Shown here in pieces: positions 44,105-52,650 of a stretch of DNA of 64,000 bases; positions within the stretch are counted from its first letter, which is position 1; each line of letters starts with the position of its first letter. The stretch is from an uncultured Hungatella sp. (GTDB lineage: Bacteria > Bacillota > Clostridia > Lachnospirales > Lachnospiraceae), in assembly GCA_910577935.1 (NCBI GenBank), contig CAJTOT010000010.1, forward strand, positions 1-64,000. The letters are read 5' to 3'. Below the pieces are notes generated by a model that worked only from the letters and a program-made list of their open reading frames with translations, was not told where the DNA came from and made no database searches. The translations under genes were made by a program, and so were the position numbers.

Positions 44105-46516
44105 TTATTTCACTACCAGATTGACTATCTTCTTCGGAACATAGATCTCCTTCACCACGTTCCCCGTGATCTTGCCCGCCACGGCCTCCTTGCCTGCGGC
44201 GATGGCCTCCTCCCTGGAGGCCTCCGCCGAAAGGCTGACCACCGCCTTTGTCTTTCCGTTGATCTGAACGGCGATCTCCATCTCGTCGTCCTTCATGGCC
44301 TCTGTGTCCCATTCCGGCCACTGGGAGTGGAACACCGTGTCCGTTCCGCCCAGCTGCTGCCACAGCTCCTCGCCGATGTGAGGCGCGAAGGGGGCCAGGA
44401 GAACCACGAAAGTCTTCAAAGTCTCCTTGTCGATGCCGCCTTCCTTCTTGGACAGCTCGATAAGTTTGTTATTGTACTCCATGAAGCCGGAGATTACCGT
44501 ATTTAAGTTAAACTGGTTAAACCGCTGCTCAATATCGAAGATCAGCTTGTGGCGGAGGCGCAGCATCTCCTTGGTGGCCTTCACATCCTTGTCCTTGCTC
44601 TCCGTCACCAGATTCCAGAAACGGTTTAAAAACCGGCTGACTCCCTCGATCCCTCTGTCGTCCCACTCGGCGTCCAGCTCCGGCGGGCCCACGAACAGCT
44701 CGTACATTCTCAGGGAATCGCAGCCGTAGTCTCTCACCAGGTCGTCGGGGGAGACCACATTTCCCTTGGACTTGCTCATCTTGATTCCGTTCTTTCCCGT
44801 GATCATGCCCTGGTTGAACAGCTTGGTAAACGGCTCGTCAAAGTCGATGACACCAATGTCGCACAGGAACTTGGTGTAAAACCTGGAGTACAGAAGGTGG
44901 AGAACCGCGTGCTCCACGCCTCCGATATACATATCCACGGGAAGGTATTTATCCGCCTTCTCCCTGGACACCAGTTCTTTGTCATTGTGGCTGTCCACAT
45001 ATCTGAGGAAATACCAGGAGGAACCGGCCCACTGGGGCATGGTGTTGGTCTCCCGCTTTGCCGGGCCGCCGCACTTCGGGCAGGAGCAGTTCACCCACTC
45101 GTCGATAGCCGCCAGAGGCGATTCTCCTGTCCCCGTGGGCTGGTAGCTCTCCACCTCGGGGAGCCTTAACGGCAGCTCCTCCTCCGGAACCGCCACATTG
45201 CCGCACTTTTCACAGTGGACGATGGGGATGGGCTCTCCCCAGTACCTCTGTCTTGAGAACACCCAGTCTCTCAGCTTGTAGTTCACCGTCTTCTTGCCCA
45301 GGCCTCTGGCCTCGATCATGGCGGGAGCCTCTTTCTTTAACACCGCCGACTCCATGCCGTTCCACTCTCCTGAGTTGATCATGGTGCCGCTGGCCTCGGT
45401 ATAGGCCTCGGTCATATTCTCAATCTCCTTCCCGTCCTTGGCGATAACCTGGATGATGGGAAGGTTGAATTTCTTCGCGAACTCAAAGTCCCTGTCGTCG
45501 TGGGCGGGGACACACATGATGGCGCCGGTTCCATAGTCTGCCAGCACATAATCCGACAGCCAGATGGGAACCTTGGCCCCGTTTAACGGGTTGACGGCGT
45601 AGCTTCCGGTGAACACGCCTGTCTTCTCCTTGTCCTGCATACGGTCCACGTTGGAGCGCATGGAAGAGTCAAGGATGTATTTCTCCACCGCCTCCCTGGT
45701 CTCTTCTGTGGCAAGCCCCTTTGCCAGGGCATGCTCCGGGGCCAGCACCATGAAGGTGGCGCCATAGAGCGTGTCCGGCCTGGTGGTGTACACCTTGATC
45801 TTTTCGTCTTTTCCCTCTATCTGGAAATCAACCTCCGCGCCGTAGGATTTGCCGATCCACTCGCTCTGCATCTTCTTGACCTTCTCCGGCCAGTCCAGCT
45901 TGTCAAGGTCATTTAACAGGCGCTCCGCGTAGGCGGTGATCTTCAACATCCACTGGCGGAGATTCTTCTTGGTCACCGTTGCGCCGCACCGCTCGCAGCA
46001 GCCGTTGACCACCTCCTCATTTGCCAGACCGGTCTTGCAGGAGGGGCACCAGTTGATGGGGAACTCCTTCTCGTAGGCCAGGCCCTTGTTGAACATCTGC
46101 ACGAAAATCCACTGGGTCCACTTGTAAAACTCCGGGTCTGTGGTGTTCACCTCCATGTCCCAGTCGTAGATGGAGGCGATCTGGTTGATCTGCCTCTTGA
46201 TATTCTTCACGTTCTCAGCCGTGGAGACTGCCGGGTGGATTCCCATCTTGATGGCGTAGTTCTCGGCGGGAAGGCCGAAGGCGTCCCAGCCCATGGGGTG
46301 GATGACATAATGCCCCTTTAAAATCTGGTAGCGGCTCCACACATCGGAGATCACGTACCCTCTCCAGTGTCCCACGTGAAGGCCGCTGCCTGACGGGTAT
46401 GGGAACATATCCAGACAGTAGTATTTGGGCTTTTTGCCGTCGTTGACATTGATGGGATTCTTCTCCCAGTTCTCTCTCCATTTCTTCTCAATGGCGCTGT
46501 GGTTGTATGATGCCAT
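44105..46516 (-). CDS. leuS: Leucyl-tRNA synthetase
   Basis: An 803-residue class Ia synthetase. ATG at 46516 begins MASYNHSAIEKKWRENWEK. The frame upstream reaches into the T-box terminator and is not coding. HIGH is present as SGLHVGHWRGYV, KMSKS as GIKMSKSKGNVVSPDDLV, and the zinc and editing regions are in place (CEKCGNVAVPEEELPL, APAHDDRDFEF-like VPAHDDRDFEFAKKF). It charges tRNA(Leu) in the cytosol. Expression is controlled by the T-box leader at 46562-46897. Confidence 0.98.
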   Translation of the reverse strand: MASYNHSAIEKKWRENWEKNPINVNDGKKPKYYCLDMFPYPSGSGLHVGHWRGYVISDVWSRYQILKGHYVIHPMGWDAFGLPAENYAIKMGIHPAVSTAENVKNIKRQINQIASIYDWDMEVNTTDPEFYKWTQWIFVQMFNKGLAYEKEFPINWCPSCKTGLANEEVVNGCCERCGATVTKKNLRQWMLKITAYAERLLNDLDKLDWPEKVKKMQSEWIGKSYGAEVDFQIEGKDEKIKVYTTRPDTLYGATFMVLAPEHALAKGLATEETREAVEKYILDSSMRSNVDRMQDKEKTGVFTGSYAVNPLNGAKVPIWLSDYVLADYGTGAIMCVPAHDDRDFEFAKKFNLPIIQVIAKDGKEIENMTEAYTEASGTMINSGEWNGMESAVLKKEAPAMIEARGLGKKTVNYKLRDWVFSRQRYWGEPIPIVHCEKCGNVAVPEEELPLRLPEVESYQPTGTGESPLAAIDEWVNCSCPKCGGPAKRETNTMPQWAGSSWYFLRYVDSHNDKELVSREKADKYLPVDMYIGGVEHAVLHLLYSRFYTKFLCDIGVIDFDEPFTKLFNQGMITGKNGIKMSKSKGNVVSPDDLVRDYGCDSLRMYELFVGPPELDAEWDDRGIEGVSRFLNRFWNLVTESKDKDVKATKEMLRLRHKLIFDIEQRFNQFNLNTVISGFMEYNNKLIELSKKEGGIDKETLKTFVVLLAPFAPHIGEELWQQLGGTDTVFHSQWPEWDTEAMKDDEMEIAVQINGKTKAVVSLSAEASREEAIAAGKEAVAGKITGNVVKEIYVPKKIVNLVVK

Positions 46517-46561
46517 AGTGCATCTTCCTCCTTCTTCATGTTCTGTGGTTTTCCGGTTTCT

Positions 46562-46897
46562 TGCATCACGGAAAAAAACTCCCGCTCCCCTATCCTTTCC
46601 AGATAGAGGCGCGGGAGTCAATAGTTCGTCTTCCTTTTCCGCGTGGTACCACTCTACTTCATGCCATGCATGCGCTCAGTGGGACAACCTGTCTTCCGGC
46701 CCTCTGGCGGGAACAGATTCTCCCTCTCCCTGTAACGGGGGAAACCGACTGCCGCCTACTCTCTCCGGCCCATGCCTTCGCTTTCGGGGCGCTACTCCGA
46801 GGCCAGTTCACAGGTCTTCCCCAGACGCCTCGCACCTTCCGGCATCTCTCTGTGTGGTTCGGGCCTGCTACTCTTCCTCTTCAAAGTATTTAAGCTG
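46562..46897 (-). ncRNA. T-box leader of leuS
   Basis: The leader runs from the promoter to just before leuS on the minus strand. It contains the T-box core GGTACCACGCGG (46650-46639), a long stem I with the GAACTGGCC segment (CTG is a likely specifier codon for leucine), and the competing terminator. The terminator is the pair CTCCCGC / GCGGGAG, followed by a run of seven T at 46577-46571. Uncharged tRNA(Leu) would bind specifier and T-box and free leuS transcription. Confidence 0.9.
46571..46619 (-). terminator. T-box-controlled terminator
   Basis: Stem GACTCCCGC with GCGGGAGT, interrupted by an inner CTCTATC/GATAGGGG stem, then seven T on the minus strand. It is the default OFF structure of the leuS leader. 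Confidence 0.85.
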
Positions 46898-46903
46898 ATA
46901 CTA

Positions 46904-46932
46904 AATCTATCATATTTGAAAATTTCTGTCAA
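46904..46932 (-). promoter_or_regulatory. Promoter of leuS
   Basis: TTGACA (46932-46927) and TAGATT (46909-46904) are 17 bp apart on the minus strand, seven bases before the inferred start of the T-box leader. Confidence 0.7.
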
Positions 46933-47000
46933 CCTGTTTTTCCTGCCTTTCCCGAGCCTTTCCCAAACTGCCCCCCGGACGCAGGGGGCGGTTCAATATC

Positions 47001-47029
47001 TTTACAAAATTTGGTTTTTTCTATATAAT
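47001..47029 (+). promoter_or_regulatory. Promoter of the DUF1846 gene
   Basis: TTTACA (47001-47006) and TATAAT (47024-47029) are 17 bp apart, 43 bp before the ATG at 47072. It fires away from the leuS promoter. Confidence 0.7.
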
Positions 47030-47071
47030 GATAACAGCTATCGAACATGACCATGGAAGGGAACCTATTTT

Positions 47072-48550
47072 ATGAGAACAGGATTTGATAATCAGAAATA
47101 CCAGACCACTCAGTCCGAGCACATCCGGCAGCGCATCAGCCAGTTCGGAAACAAGCTCTATCTGGAATTCGGCGGCAAGCTCTTTGACGACTACCACGCC
47201 TCACGGGTTCTTCCCGGCTTTGCCCCCGACAGCAAGCTGCAGATGCTGATGCAGCTTGCGGATCAGGCGGAGATCGTCATCGCCATCAACGCCGCCGACA
47301 TCGAAAAGAACAAGATCCGTTATGACCTGGGAATCACCTACGATGTAGATGTCCTTCGTCTGATCCAATCCTTTCAGGACCGCGGGCTCTACGTGGGAAG
47401 CGTGGTCATCACCCAGTACACCGGACACCCGGCTGCCAATCTATTCAAAGAGAAGCTGGAGCGCATGGGAATCCGGGTATACCGCCACTACCGCATCGAG
47501 GGCTACCCCAACAACATCCGCACCATCGTAAGCGAGGAAGGTTTCGGGAAAAATGACTACATAGAGACCTCAAGGCCTCTGGTTATCGTCACTGCGCCTG
47601 GTCCGGGAAGCGGAAAGATGGCAACCTGCCTCTCCCAGCTCTACCATGAGAACCGCCGCGGCATCAAGGCAGGATACGCCAAGTTCGAGACATTTCCCAT
47701 ATGGAATCTTCCCCTGAAGCACCCGGTCAACCTGGCCTACGAGGCCGCCACCGCCGACTTAAACGATGTGAACATGATCGATCCCTTCCACCTAGAGGCC
47801 TACGGAGAGACCGCCGTGAACTACAACCGGGATGTGGAGATATTCCCTGTCCTGGGCGCCATCTTCGAGGGCATCTACGGTTCCAGCCCATACAAATCCC
47901 CCACGGACATGGGGGTCAATATGGTGGGGCTGTGCATCACCGACGACGAGGCATGCCGGGAGGCCTCCTTCCAGGAGATCATCCGCCGCTACTACCACGC
48001 CTTAAACCGGCTGGCCAGAGGCACAGGCTCCCAGGACGAGGCCTACAAAATCGAACTTCTCATGAAGCAGTCCAGGATCACCGCCCAGGACCGGAAGGTG
48101 GCCGTCGCCGCCAACGAGAAGGCGGAGCAGAGCCAGACCCCTGCCGCTGCCATCGAACTGCCGGACGGGCGGATCATCACGGGCAGAACCAGCAGCCTGT
48201 TAGGTTCCTCCGCCGCCGCCCTGCTGAACGCGGTGAAGGCTCTGGGGGATATCCCCGACGACATACATCTCATCGCCCCTTCCGCCATTGAGCCTATCCA
48301 GAAGCTGAAGGTCAACTACTTCGGCAGCAAAAACCCCAGGCTCCACACCGACGAAGTGCTCATCGCCCTGTCCATGTGCGCCGCCACAGATGTCAATGCC
48401 CAGAAGGCCCTGGACCAGCTGTCCAAGCTGAAAGGCTGCCAGGCCCACACCTCCGTAATGCTGTCCAACGTGGATATCCACACCTTCCAGCGCCTGGGCG
48501 TGGAACTGACCAGCGAACCGATCTTCGAGTACAACAAGATCTACCGATGA
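47072..48550 (+). CDS. DUF1846 family protein
   Basis: A 492-residue cytosolic protein of the usual length for the DUF1846 family. The phosphate-loop-like motif is TAPGPGSGKMATCLSQLYHE, with KFETFPIWNLPLKHPVN and DPFHLEAYGETAVNYNRDVE, and the C-terminal half has VNYFGSKNPRLHTDEVL. The fold is related to nucleotide-binding proteins of unknown function, mostly in Firmicutes. It is monocistronic, with its own promoter and a terminator at 48593-48632. Confidence 0.93.
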   Translation: MRTGFDNQKYQTTQSEHIRQRISQFGNKLYLEFGGKLFDDYHASRVLPGFAPDSKLQMLMQLADQAEIVIAINAADIEKNKIRYDLGITYDVDVLRLIQSFQDRGLYVGSVVITQYTGHPAANLFKEKLERMGIRVYRHYRIEGYPNNIRTIVSEEGFGKNDYIETSRPLVIVTAPGPGSGKMATCLSQLYHENRRGIKAGYAKFETFPIWNLPLKHPVNLAYEAATADLNDVNMIDPFHLEAYGETAVNYNRDVEIFPVLGAIFEGIYGSSPYKSPTDMGVNMVGLCITDDEACREASFQEIIRRYYHALNRLARGTGSQDEAYKIELLMKQSRITAQDRKVAVAANEKAEQSQTPAAAIELPDGRIITGRTSSLLGSSAAALLNAVKALGDIPDDIHLIAPSAIEPIQKLKVNYFGSKNPRLHTDEVLIALSMCAATDVNAQKALDQLSKLKGCQAHTSVMLSNVDIHTFQRLGVELTSEPIFEYNKIYR

Positions 48551-48592
48551 CCTTGTATTTGAGAGAAAACTGATTGAAGACAGGCTATATCA

Positions 48593-48632
48593 AAAAACGT
48601 CTGCCGCGATTCACTTGCGGCAGGCGTTTTTA
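48593..48632 (+). terminator. Terminator of the DUF1846 gene
   Basis: AAAACGTCTGCCGC pairs with GCGGCAGGCGTTTT around an eight-base loop, followed by T-rich DNA, about 43 bp after the stop at 48550. Confidence 0.85.
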
Positions 48633-48754
48633 TCGGCTTTTCCGTTCTCAGCTCCCGGATTCGGGGATATGGCCCTGGGGGGAGGGATACAACACCAGGG
48701 TTCAGGTGCGGCCCCGATGTTCGGGATGCGGCCCTGGGGGTCAGCTCCCGGGCC

Positions 48755-49189
48755 TCAGCCTTCGATGGCGATATAGCGGCTCTCCTCTGTCTTCGGCAGA
48801 GCCTCCTTCTTTGGAACCGTAAGTTTCAGAATTCCGTTGTCAAATCTGGCGCGGATATCCTCCTGAGTCACTTCCTTCCCCACATAAAAGCTTCTCTTGC
48901 AGGAACCATAGTACCGCTCCCTGCGGATATATCTGCCGGTCCCGTCTTTCTCGTCCCGGTCTTCATCTGTGTGCGCCTCGATGGTGAGGTAGCCGTCTTT
49001 CAGTTCCGCCTTGATATTCTCCTTCTTAAACCCCGGCATCTCGATGTCCAGCTCATATCCCTGGTCCGTGTCCCGAACATCCGTCTTCATCAAGTTCCCC
49101 GCAGAAGATGCGTTCCTGAAGCTCCCAAAAGGAAAACCTTCCATGAAATCATCAAATAAACTTTCTCCAAAAAGACTCGGCATCAACAT
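48755..49189 (-). CDS. Hsp20/alpha-crystallin small heat-shock protein
   Basis: A 144-residue sHsp behind GGAGAG. The N-terminal arm is MLMPSLFGESLFDDFMEGFP. The alpha-crystallin domain starts at VRDTDQGYELDIEMPGFKKE, and the conserved C-terminal segment is RFDNGILKLTVPKKEALP. It binds unfolding proteins in the cytosol without ATP. A CIRCE-like element covers its promoter (49252-49294), so HrcA control is expected. Confidence 0.95.
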   Translation of the reverse strand: MLMPSLFGESLFDDFMEGFPFGSFRNASSAGNLMKTDVRDTDQGYELDIEMPGFKKENIKAELKDGYLTIEAHTDEDRDEKDGTGRYIRRERYYGSCKRSFYVGKEVTQEDIRARFDNGILKLTVPKKEALPKTEESRYIAIEG

Positions 49190-49251
49190 AACTCATCTCT
49201 CCTTTTCTTTTAAAAATGCTTTGTGGCATTTGTTTTATTTGTTATATGTGT

Positions 49252-49294
49252 ACTATATCACATATTGTTGGCACTGTCAATAGGTGAGTGCTAA
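49252..49294 (-). promoter_or_regulatory. CIRCE operator and promoter of the small heat-shock gene
   Basis: TTGACA (49280-49275) and TATAGT (49257-49252) are 17 bp apart on the minus strand. TTGGCACTG, a 9-bp gap and GAGTGCTAA (49268-49294) match CIRCE (TTAGCACTC-N9-GAGTGCTAA) at 16 of 18 positions. HrcA bound here would cover the -35 box. Confidence 0.85.
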
Positions 49295-49813
49295 AACATT
49301 GTGAAGTATTTGTGAATCATCAGTAAAACAAGGTCTTTCCGGATTTTTGAATGGTCCAATCGTTTCAACTTTGTACCTTTTCTGTACCTTTCTGTCCTTT
49401 ACCCAGCAAAAGATAAAACTCTTTCTGCCGGATCAGGCTTTTCCTTGCGTCCGCTGTCAGACCATCTCAGGCCCGTAAGCTCTCCAACTCTGAGCGCAGT
49501 ACATAAAGCAAATGATTGCTGTCCCACCAGGCATTGATCTGCTGAAAGTCGGTTGTTGCGCCTTTAAAACCATTCGATGTGGAAACAGGGCCTTTGAAGA
49601 TTGATACTGTGCCTTTTTGAAAAAAAATACCGCCGCCAGACTTTTTTCTGGCAGCGGTACAGCTTATCCTATTATCACATTTTCCTGTATCTCCTTCATC
49701 CGTTTTCGAATCCGGGAGAAATCCAGATGTATGTAAATTATCCATGGTTACAGATAAATATGCAAATCAGTGACACCCCGGGCCTTTACATACTAGAGGA
49801 AAAAAAGATTTTC
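49295..49813. other. Gene-free stretch with an orphan ORF fragment
   Basis: The stretch holds a minus frame at 49467-49745 with a protein-like end (TTDFQQINAWWDSNHLLYVL, RSELESLRA) and the repeated motif K-G-x-V-S-x-x-K-G-x-V-S. It has no ribosome binding site, and a strong hairpin with T-run (TACCGC and GCCAGA with TCTGGC and GCGGTA, about 49627-49660) cuts through it. That hairpin may terminate the phosphoribosyltransferase gene upstream. The ORF may be a relic of a mobile gene. Confidence 0.35.
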
Positions 49814-50452
49814 CTACAATGCCGAATACCCAAACGCATTCACCAGAGCATCCAGCTTCTGCTTCTGCTGGCACAAGGGGCAGTGTCTGTAGTCGTAGGA
49901 CGCGTAGTCCGGAATATCCTTCTTCCCGAATACTGCCTTGATGGGAACCCCATCCACCTCGTCCACGGCGCCGAAGATAGATGACACCCCTGTCATAATT
50001 CCGTTATAATACAGAATACTCTCGATCACTTTGTTTACAGTAAGCCCCGTGGTGACAGAAGACACCAGCACCAGCACATGCTTATCTTCAATCATATGCA
50101 CCAGATTGTCACGGAAAATAATCTGGCTGTTGTTGTTGAACTCGGGACGGACCACATAGATGCTCTTGTGCTGGTTCATGGACATGAAACCACCCTTCGA
50201 AAGTTCGTCTGACAGAAAAGCGCCGATGACCTCCATGCCCTCCATGCACACGATGGTGTCCACAACCGTGTCAAACAGGTACAGATGCGCCATGGCCTTT
50301 GCCACCGCCCTGGCCTCGCTGGTTCTGCTTTTCAACATGGTCAGATCCAGATAATAGTTGATATGGGCGTGGTTAGTTGCGAAATGCCCCGGAATGACTC
50401 TCATCTGCGCCGTGGTTCCAGTGGTTCCTATCTTTTTTATTCTGGTCTTCAT
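49814..50452 (-). CDS. Phosphoribosyltransferase-like protein with Cys pair
   Basis: A 212-residue protein of the orotate-phosphoribosyltransferase type, by length and fold pattern. The N-terminal domain has ARAVAKAMAHLYLFDTVVDT, and the core includes KHVLVLVSSVTTGLTVNKVI. That is the PRPP loop, but with Ser-Ser where two acidic residues normally bind PRPP-Mg. The C-terminus has a Cys pair in HCPLCQQKQKL that could bind zinc. The missing acidic residues make a true pyrimidine role doubtful, and it may instead be regulatory or use another substrate. Confidence 0.8.
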   Translation of the reverse strand: MKTRIKKIGTTGTTAQMRVIPGHFATNHAHINYYLDLTMLKSRTSEARAVAKAMAHLYLFDTVVDTIVCMEGMEVIGAFLSDELSKGGFMSMNQHKSIYVVRPEFNNNSQIIFRDNLVHMIEDKHVLVLVSSVTTGLTVNKVIESILYYNGIMTGVSSIFGAVDEVDGVPIKAVFGKKDIPDYASYDYRHCPLCQQKQKLDALVNAFGYSAL

Positions 50453-50494
50453 ACAGGAATAACCCCCTTACTTTATTAGTGTTTCGATGATTGT

Positions 50495-50523
50495 ATTATA
50501 CTAAATTTTCAGAAAATACTCAA
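50495..50523 (-). promoter_or_regulatory. Promoter of the phosphoribosyltransferase gene
   Basis: TTGAGT (50523-50518) and TATAAT (50500-50495) on the minus strand are 17 bp apart, about 42 bp before the start at 50452. Confidence 0.7.
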
Positions 50524-50623
50524 CCTTCCATCTGTGTATTTTTTAAGAATTTAAGGGATCTGCCCACAGGCTTTCAGGGCGCGCTGCCCCCGTCTTTTTG
50601 CCGGCAGAAAAGACATGCCGCCC

Positions 50624-51610
50624 TCACCCTTCTGTCAGCGGAAAATGGCACGCCGCCTTCCTGTTCCCGAATTCCCTCATCTCCGGCTCCTTCTCCCCGC
50701 AGATATCCCTGGCATAAGGACACCTGGTCCGGAACCGGCAGCCTGACGGAGGATTCACCGCGCTGGGTATCTCCCCCCCAAGAATATTCTCCCTTTTCTG
50801 AACCTTCTCGGGGTTCATGCTGGGCACTGCCCGGAGAAGAAACTTCGTGTAGGGGTGCATGGGATTATCATAGATATCCCTGGTCTCCCCGATCTCACAG
50901 ACCTTCCCGAGAAACATGACGCAGATGCGGTCAGAGATATAGTGGACCACCCTCAAATCGTGGGAAATAAACAGATAGGTCAAGTCAAACGCCTCCTGCA
51001 GATCCTTTAAAAGATTGAGAATCTGGGACTGGATGGACACGTCCAGGGCCGACACCGGCTCGTCGCAGACAATAAGCCTGGGATTCAGGGCCAGAGCCCT
51101 GGCGATCCCGATTCTCTGCCTCTGGCCTCCGGAAAACTGATGGGGATAGCGGTCGATCAGCTCCGGCCGGATTCCCACCATTTTCATCAGCTCCTTCACC
51201 CGCTCTCCCGTGGCCTCTTTAGTGGGGCAGACCTTGTGGGTCACCAGCGGCTCGGCGATAAGGTCTCTCACCTTCATCCTGGGGTCCAGGCTGGCATAGG
51301 GATCCTGAAAAATCATCTGTATCTTTTTGTACACCTGATTCATCTGTTTTTCCGAGTAGATGGTGATATCCTTCCCCTCAAACAGAATCTGGCCGTCTGT
51401 GGGCTCAATGAGCCTCATCATCATGCGCCCCAGGGTGCTTTTTCCGCAGCCGGACTCCCCCACCAGGCTCAAGGTCTCCCCTTTATAGATCTCCAGGGAC
51501 ACTCCGCTGACCGCGTGAACCACCTGTTTTTTGCTGACGCCGAAACTGTTTTTCAGCCGGTATTCCTTCGTCAGGTTCCGGGTTAATAAAAGTACTTCCT
51601 TCTTCCTCAT
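50624..51610 (-). CDS. Oligopeptide ABC transporter ATPase (OppF/DppF type)
   Basis: A 328-residue ATPase. Walker A is LVGESGCGKSTLGRMMMR, the signature FSGGQRQRIGIARALAL, Walker B RLIVCDEPVSALD. The C-terminal Cys cluster CRFRTRCPYARDIC, with Cys residues near 292 and 305, is typical of peptide-importer ATPases that carry an iron-sulfur or oligopeptide-binding extension. The start overlaps the stop of the partner OppD-type gene (ATGA). Together with the genes to 56382 it forms one peptide-uptake operon. Confidence 0.95.
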   Translation of the reverse strand: MRKKEVLLLTRNLTKEYRLKNSFGVSKKQVVHAVSGVSLEIYKGETLSLVGESGCGKSTLGRMMMRLIEPTDGQILFEGKDITIYSEKQMNQVYKKIQMIFQDPYASLDPRMKVRDLIAEPLVTHKVCPTKEATGERVKELMKMVGIRPELIDRYPHQFSGGQRQRIGIARALALNPRLIVCDEPVSALDVSIQSQILNLLKDLQEAFDLTYLFISHDLRVVHYISDRICVMFLGKVCEIGETRDIYDNPMHPYTKFLLRAVPSMNPEKVQKRENILGGEIPSAVNPPSGCRFRTRCPYARDICGEKEPEMREFGNRKAACHFPLTEG

Positions 51611-52608
51611 GTCTCCCCCTCCCTTTCTGGCAGCACAGGCGTGTCCTCAAATAAAAAGCATCTCACAAAATGTCCCGGCGACGGCTCATAGAGATCCGGC
51701 TCCTGCTCAAAACACTTTGCCATGGAGTGCCGGCATCTGGGACAGAAGCGGCACCCTCTGGGAAGATGAAGCATGTTGGGCACCATCCCTCTGATATTGT
51801 AGAGGCGCTCCTTTGACTCCATGTCCGGCACGGACCGCATAAGGCCGTCGGTGTAGGGGTGGCACACGTTCTTGAATATCTCCTTCACCGTGCCGCTCTC
51901 CATGACTTTTCCCGCGTACATGACATACAGCCTGGTGCAGAACTGGGCCACCACCCCCAGATTGTGGGTGATCATCATCACCGCCGTCCCCTTCTCCTCC
52001 TGAAGACGTTTCATCAGATGGAGAATCTGGGCCTCGATGGTCACATCCAGGGCGGTGGTGGGCTCGTCGGCGATGAGAAGCCTGGGGTTGCATGCCATGG
52101 CCATGGCGATCATCACCCTCTGGCGGAGGCCGCCTGACAGCTGGTGGGGATACTCCCCATAGCGCTTGGCAGCGTCAGGAATTCCCACCAGCTCAAAGAC
52201 CTCAATGACCCTTTTTTTCGCCTCCTCCCCGGACATGTCCTTATTGTGAAGCAGAAGGGCCTCCCGCACCTGTTTTCCCACTGTGATCACCGGGTTTAGG
52301 GAGGTCATGGGCTCCTGAAAGATCATGGCGATCTGATTGCCCAGAATCTTTCTCCTCTCCTTTGGGGCCATGGCCGTCAGCTCCCTGTCCTCAAACAGGA
52401 TCTGCCCGCTGTCCACCTTGCCCGGCTTCTTCAAAAGTCCCATGACCGACATGGCAGTCATGCTCTTTCCGCACCCGGACTCGCCTACGATTCCCACGCT
52501 CTCCCCGGCGTCTATATTGATACTGACTCCGTCCACCGCGCGCACTCTGCCTTCCCTGGTGTAGAAGGTGGTGCGCAGGTCCCGGATTTGAAGTAATTTC
52601 TCTTCCAT
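51607..52608 (-). CDS. Oligopeptide ABC transporter ATPase (OppD/DppD type)
   Basis: A 333-residue ATPase with Walker A VGESGCGKSMTAMSVMG, signature LSGGLRQRVMIAMAMAC and Walker B LLIADEPTTALDV. The C-terminal cluster CRFCPRCRHSMAKCFEQ is again present. It forms a heterodimer with the OppF-type protein next to it. It is preceded by 42 bp after the permease gene, within the operon. Confidence 0.95.
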   Translation of the reverse strand: MEEKLLQIRDLRTTFYTREGRVRAVDGVSINIDAGESVGIVGESGCGKSMTAMSVMGLLKKPGKVDSGQILFEDRELTAMAPKERRKILGNQIAMIFQEPMTSLNPVITVGKQVREALLLHNKDMSGEEAKKRVIEVFELVGIPDAAKRYGEYPHQLSGGLRQRVMIAMAMACNPRLLIADEPTTALDVTIEAQILHLMKRLQEEKGTAVMMITHNLGVVAQFCTRLYVMYAGKVMESGTVKEIFKNVCHPYTDGLMRSVPDMESKERLYNIRGMVPNMLHLPRGCRFCPRCRHSMAKCFEQEPDLYEPSPGHFVRCFLFEDTPVLPEREGET

Positions 52609-52650
52609 CGTCCTAATCCTTTCTGCTTCGCAGCCTCATTTCCCGCCGTG

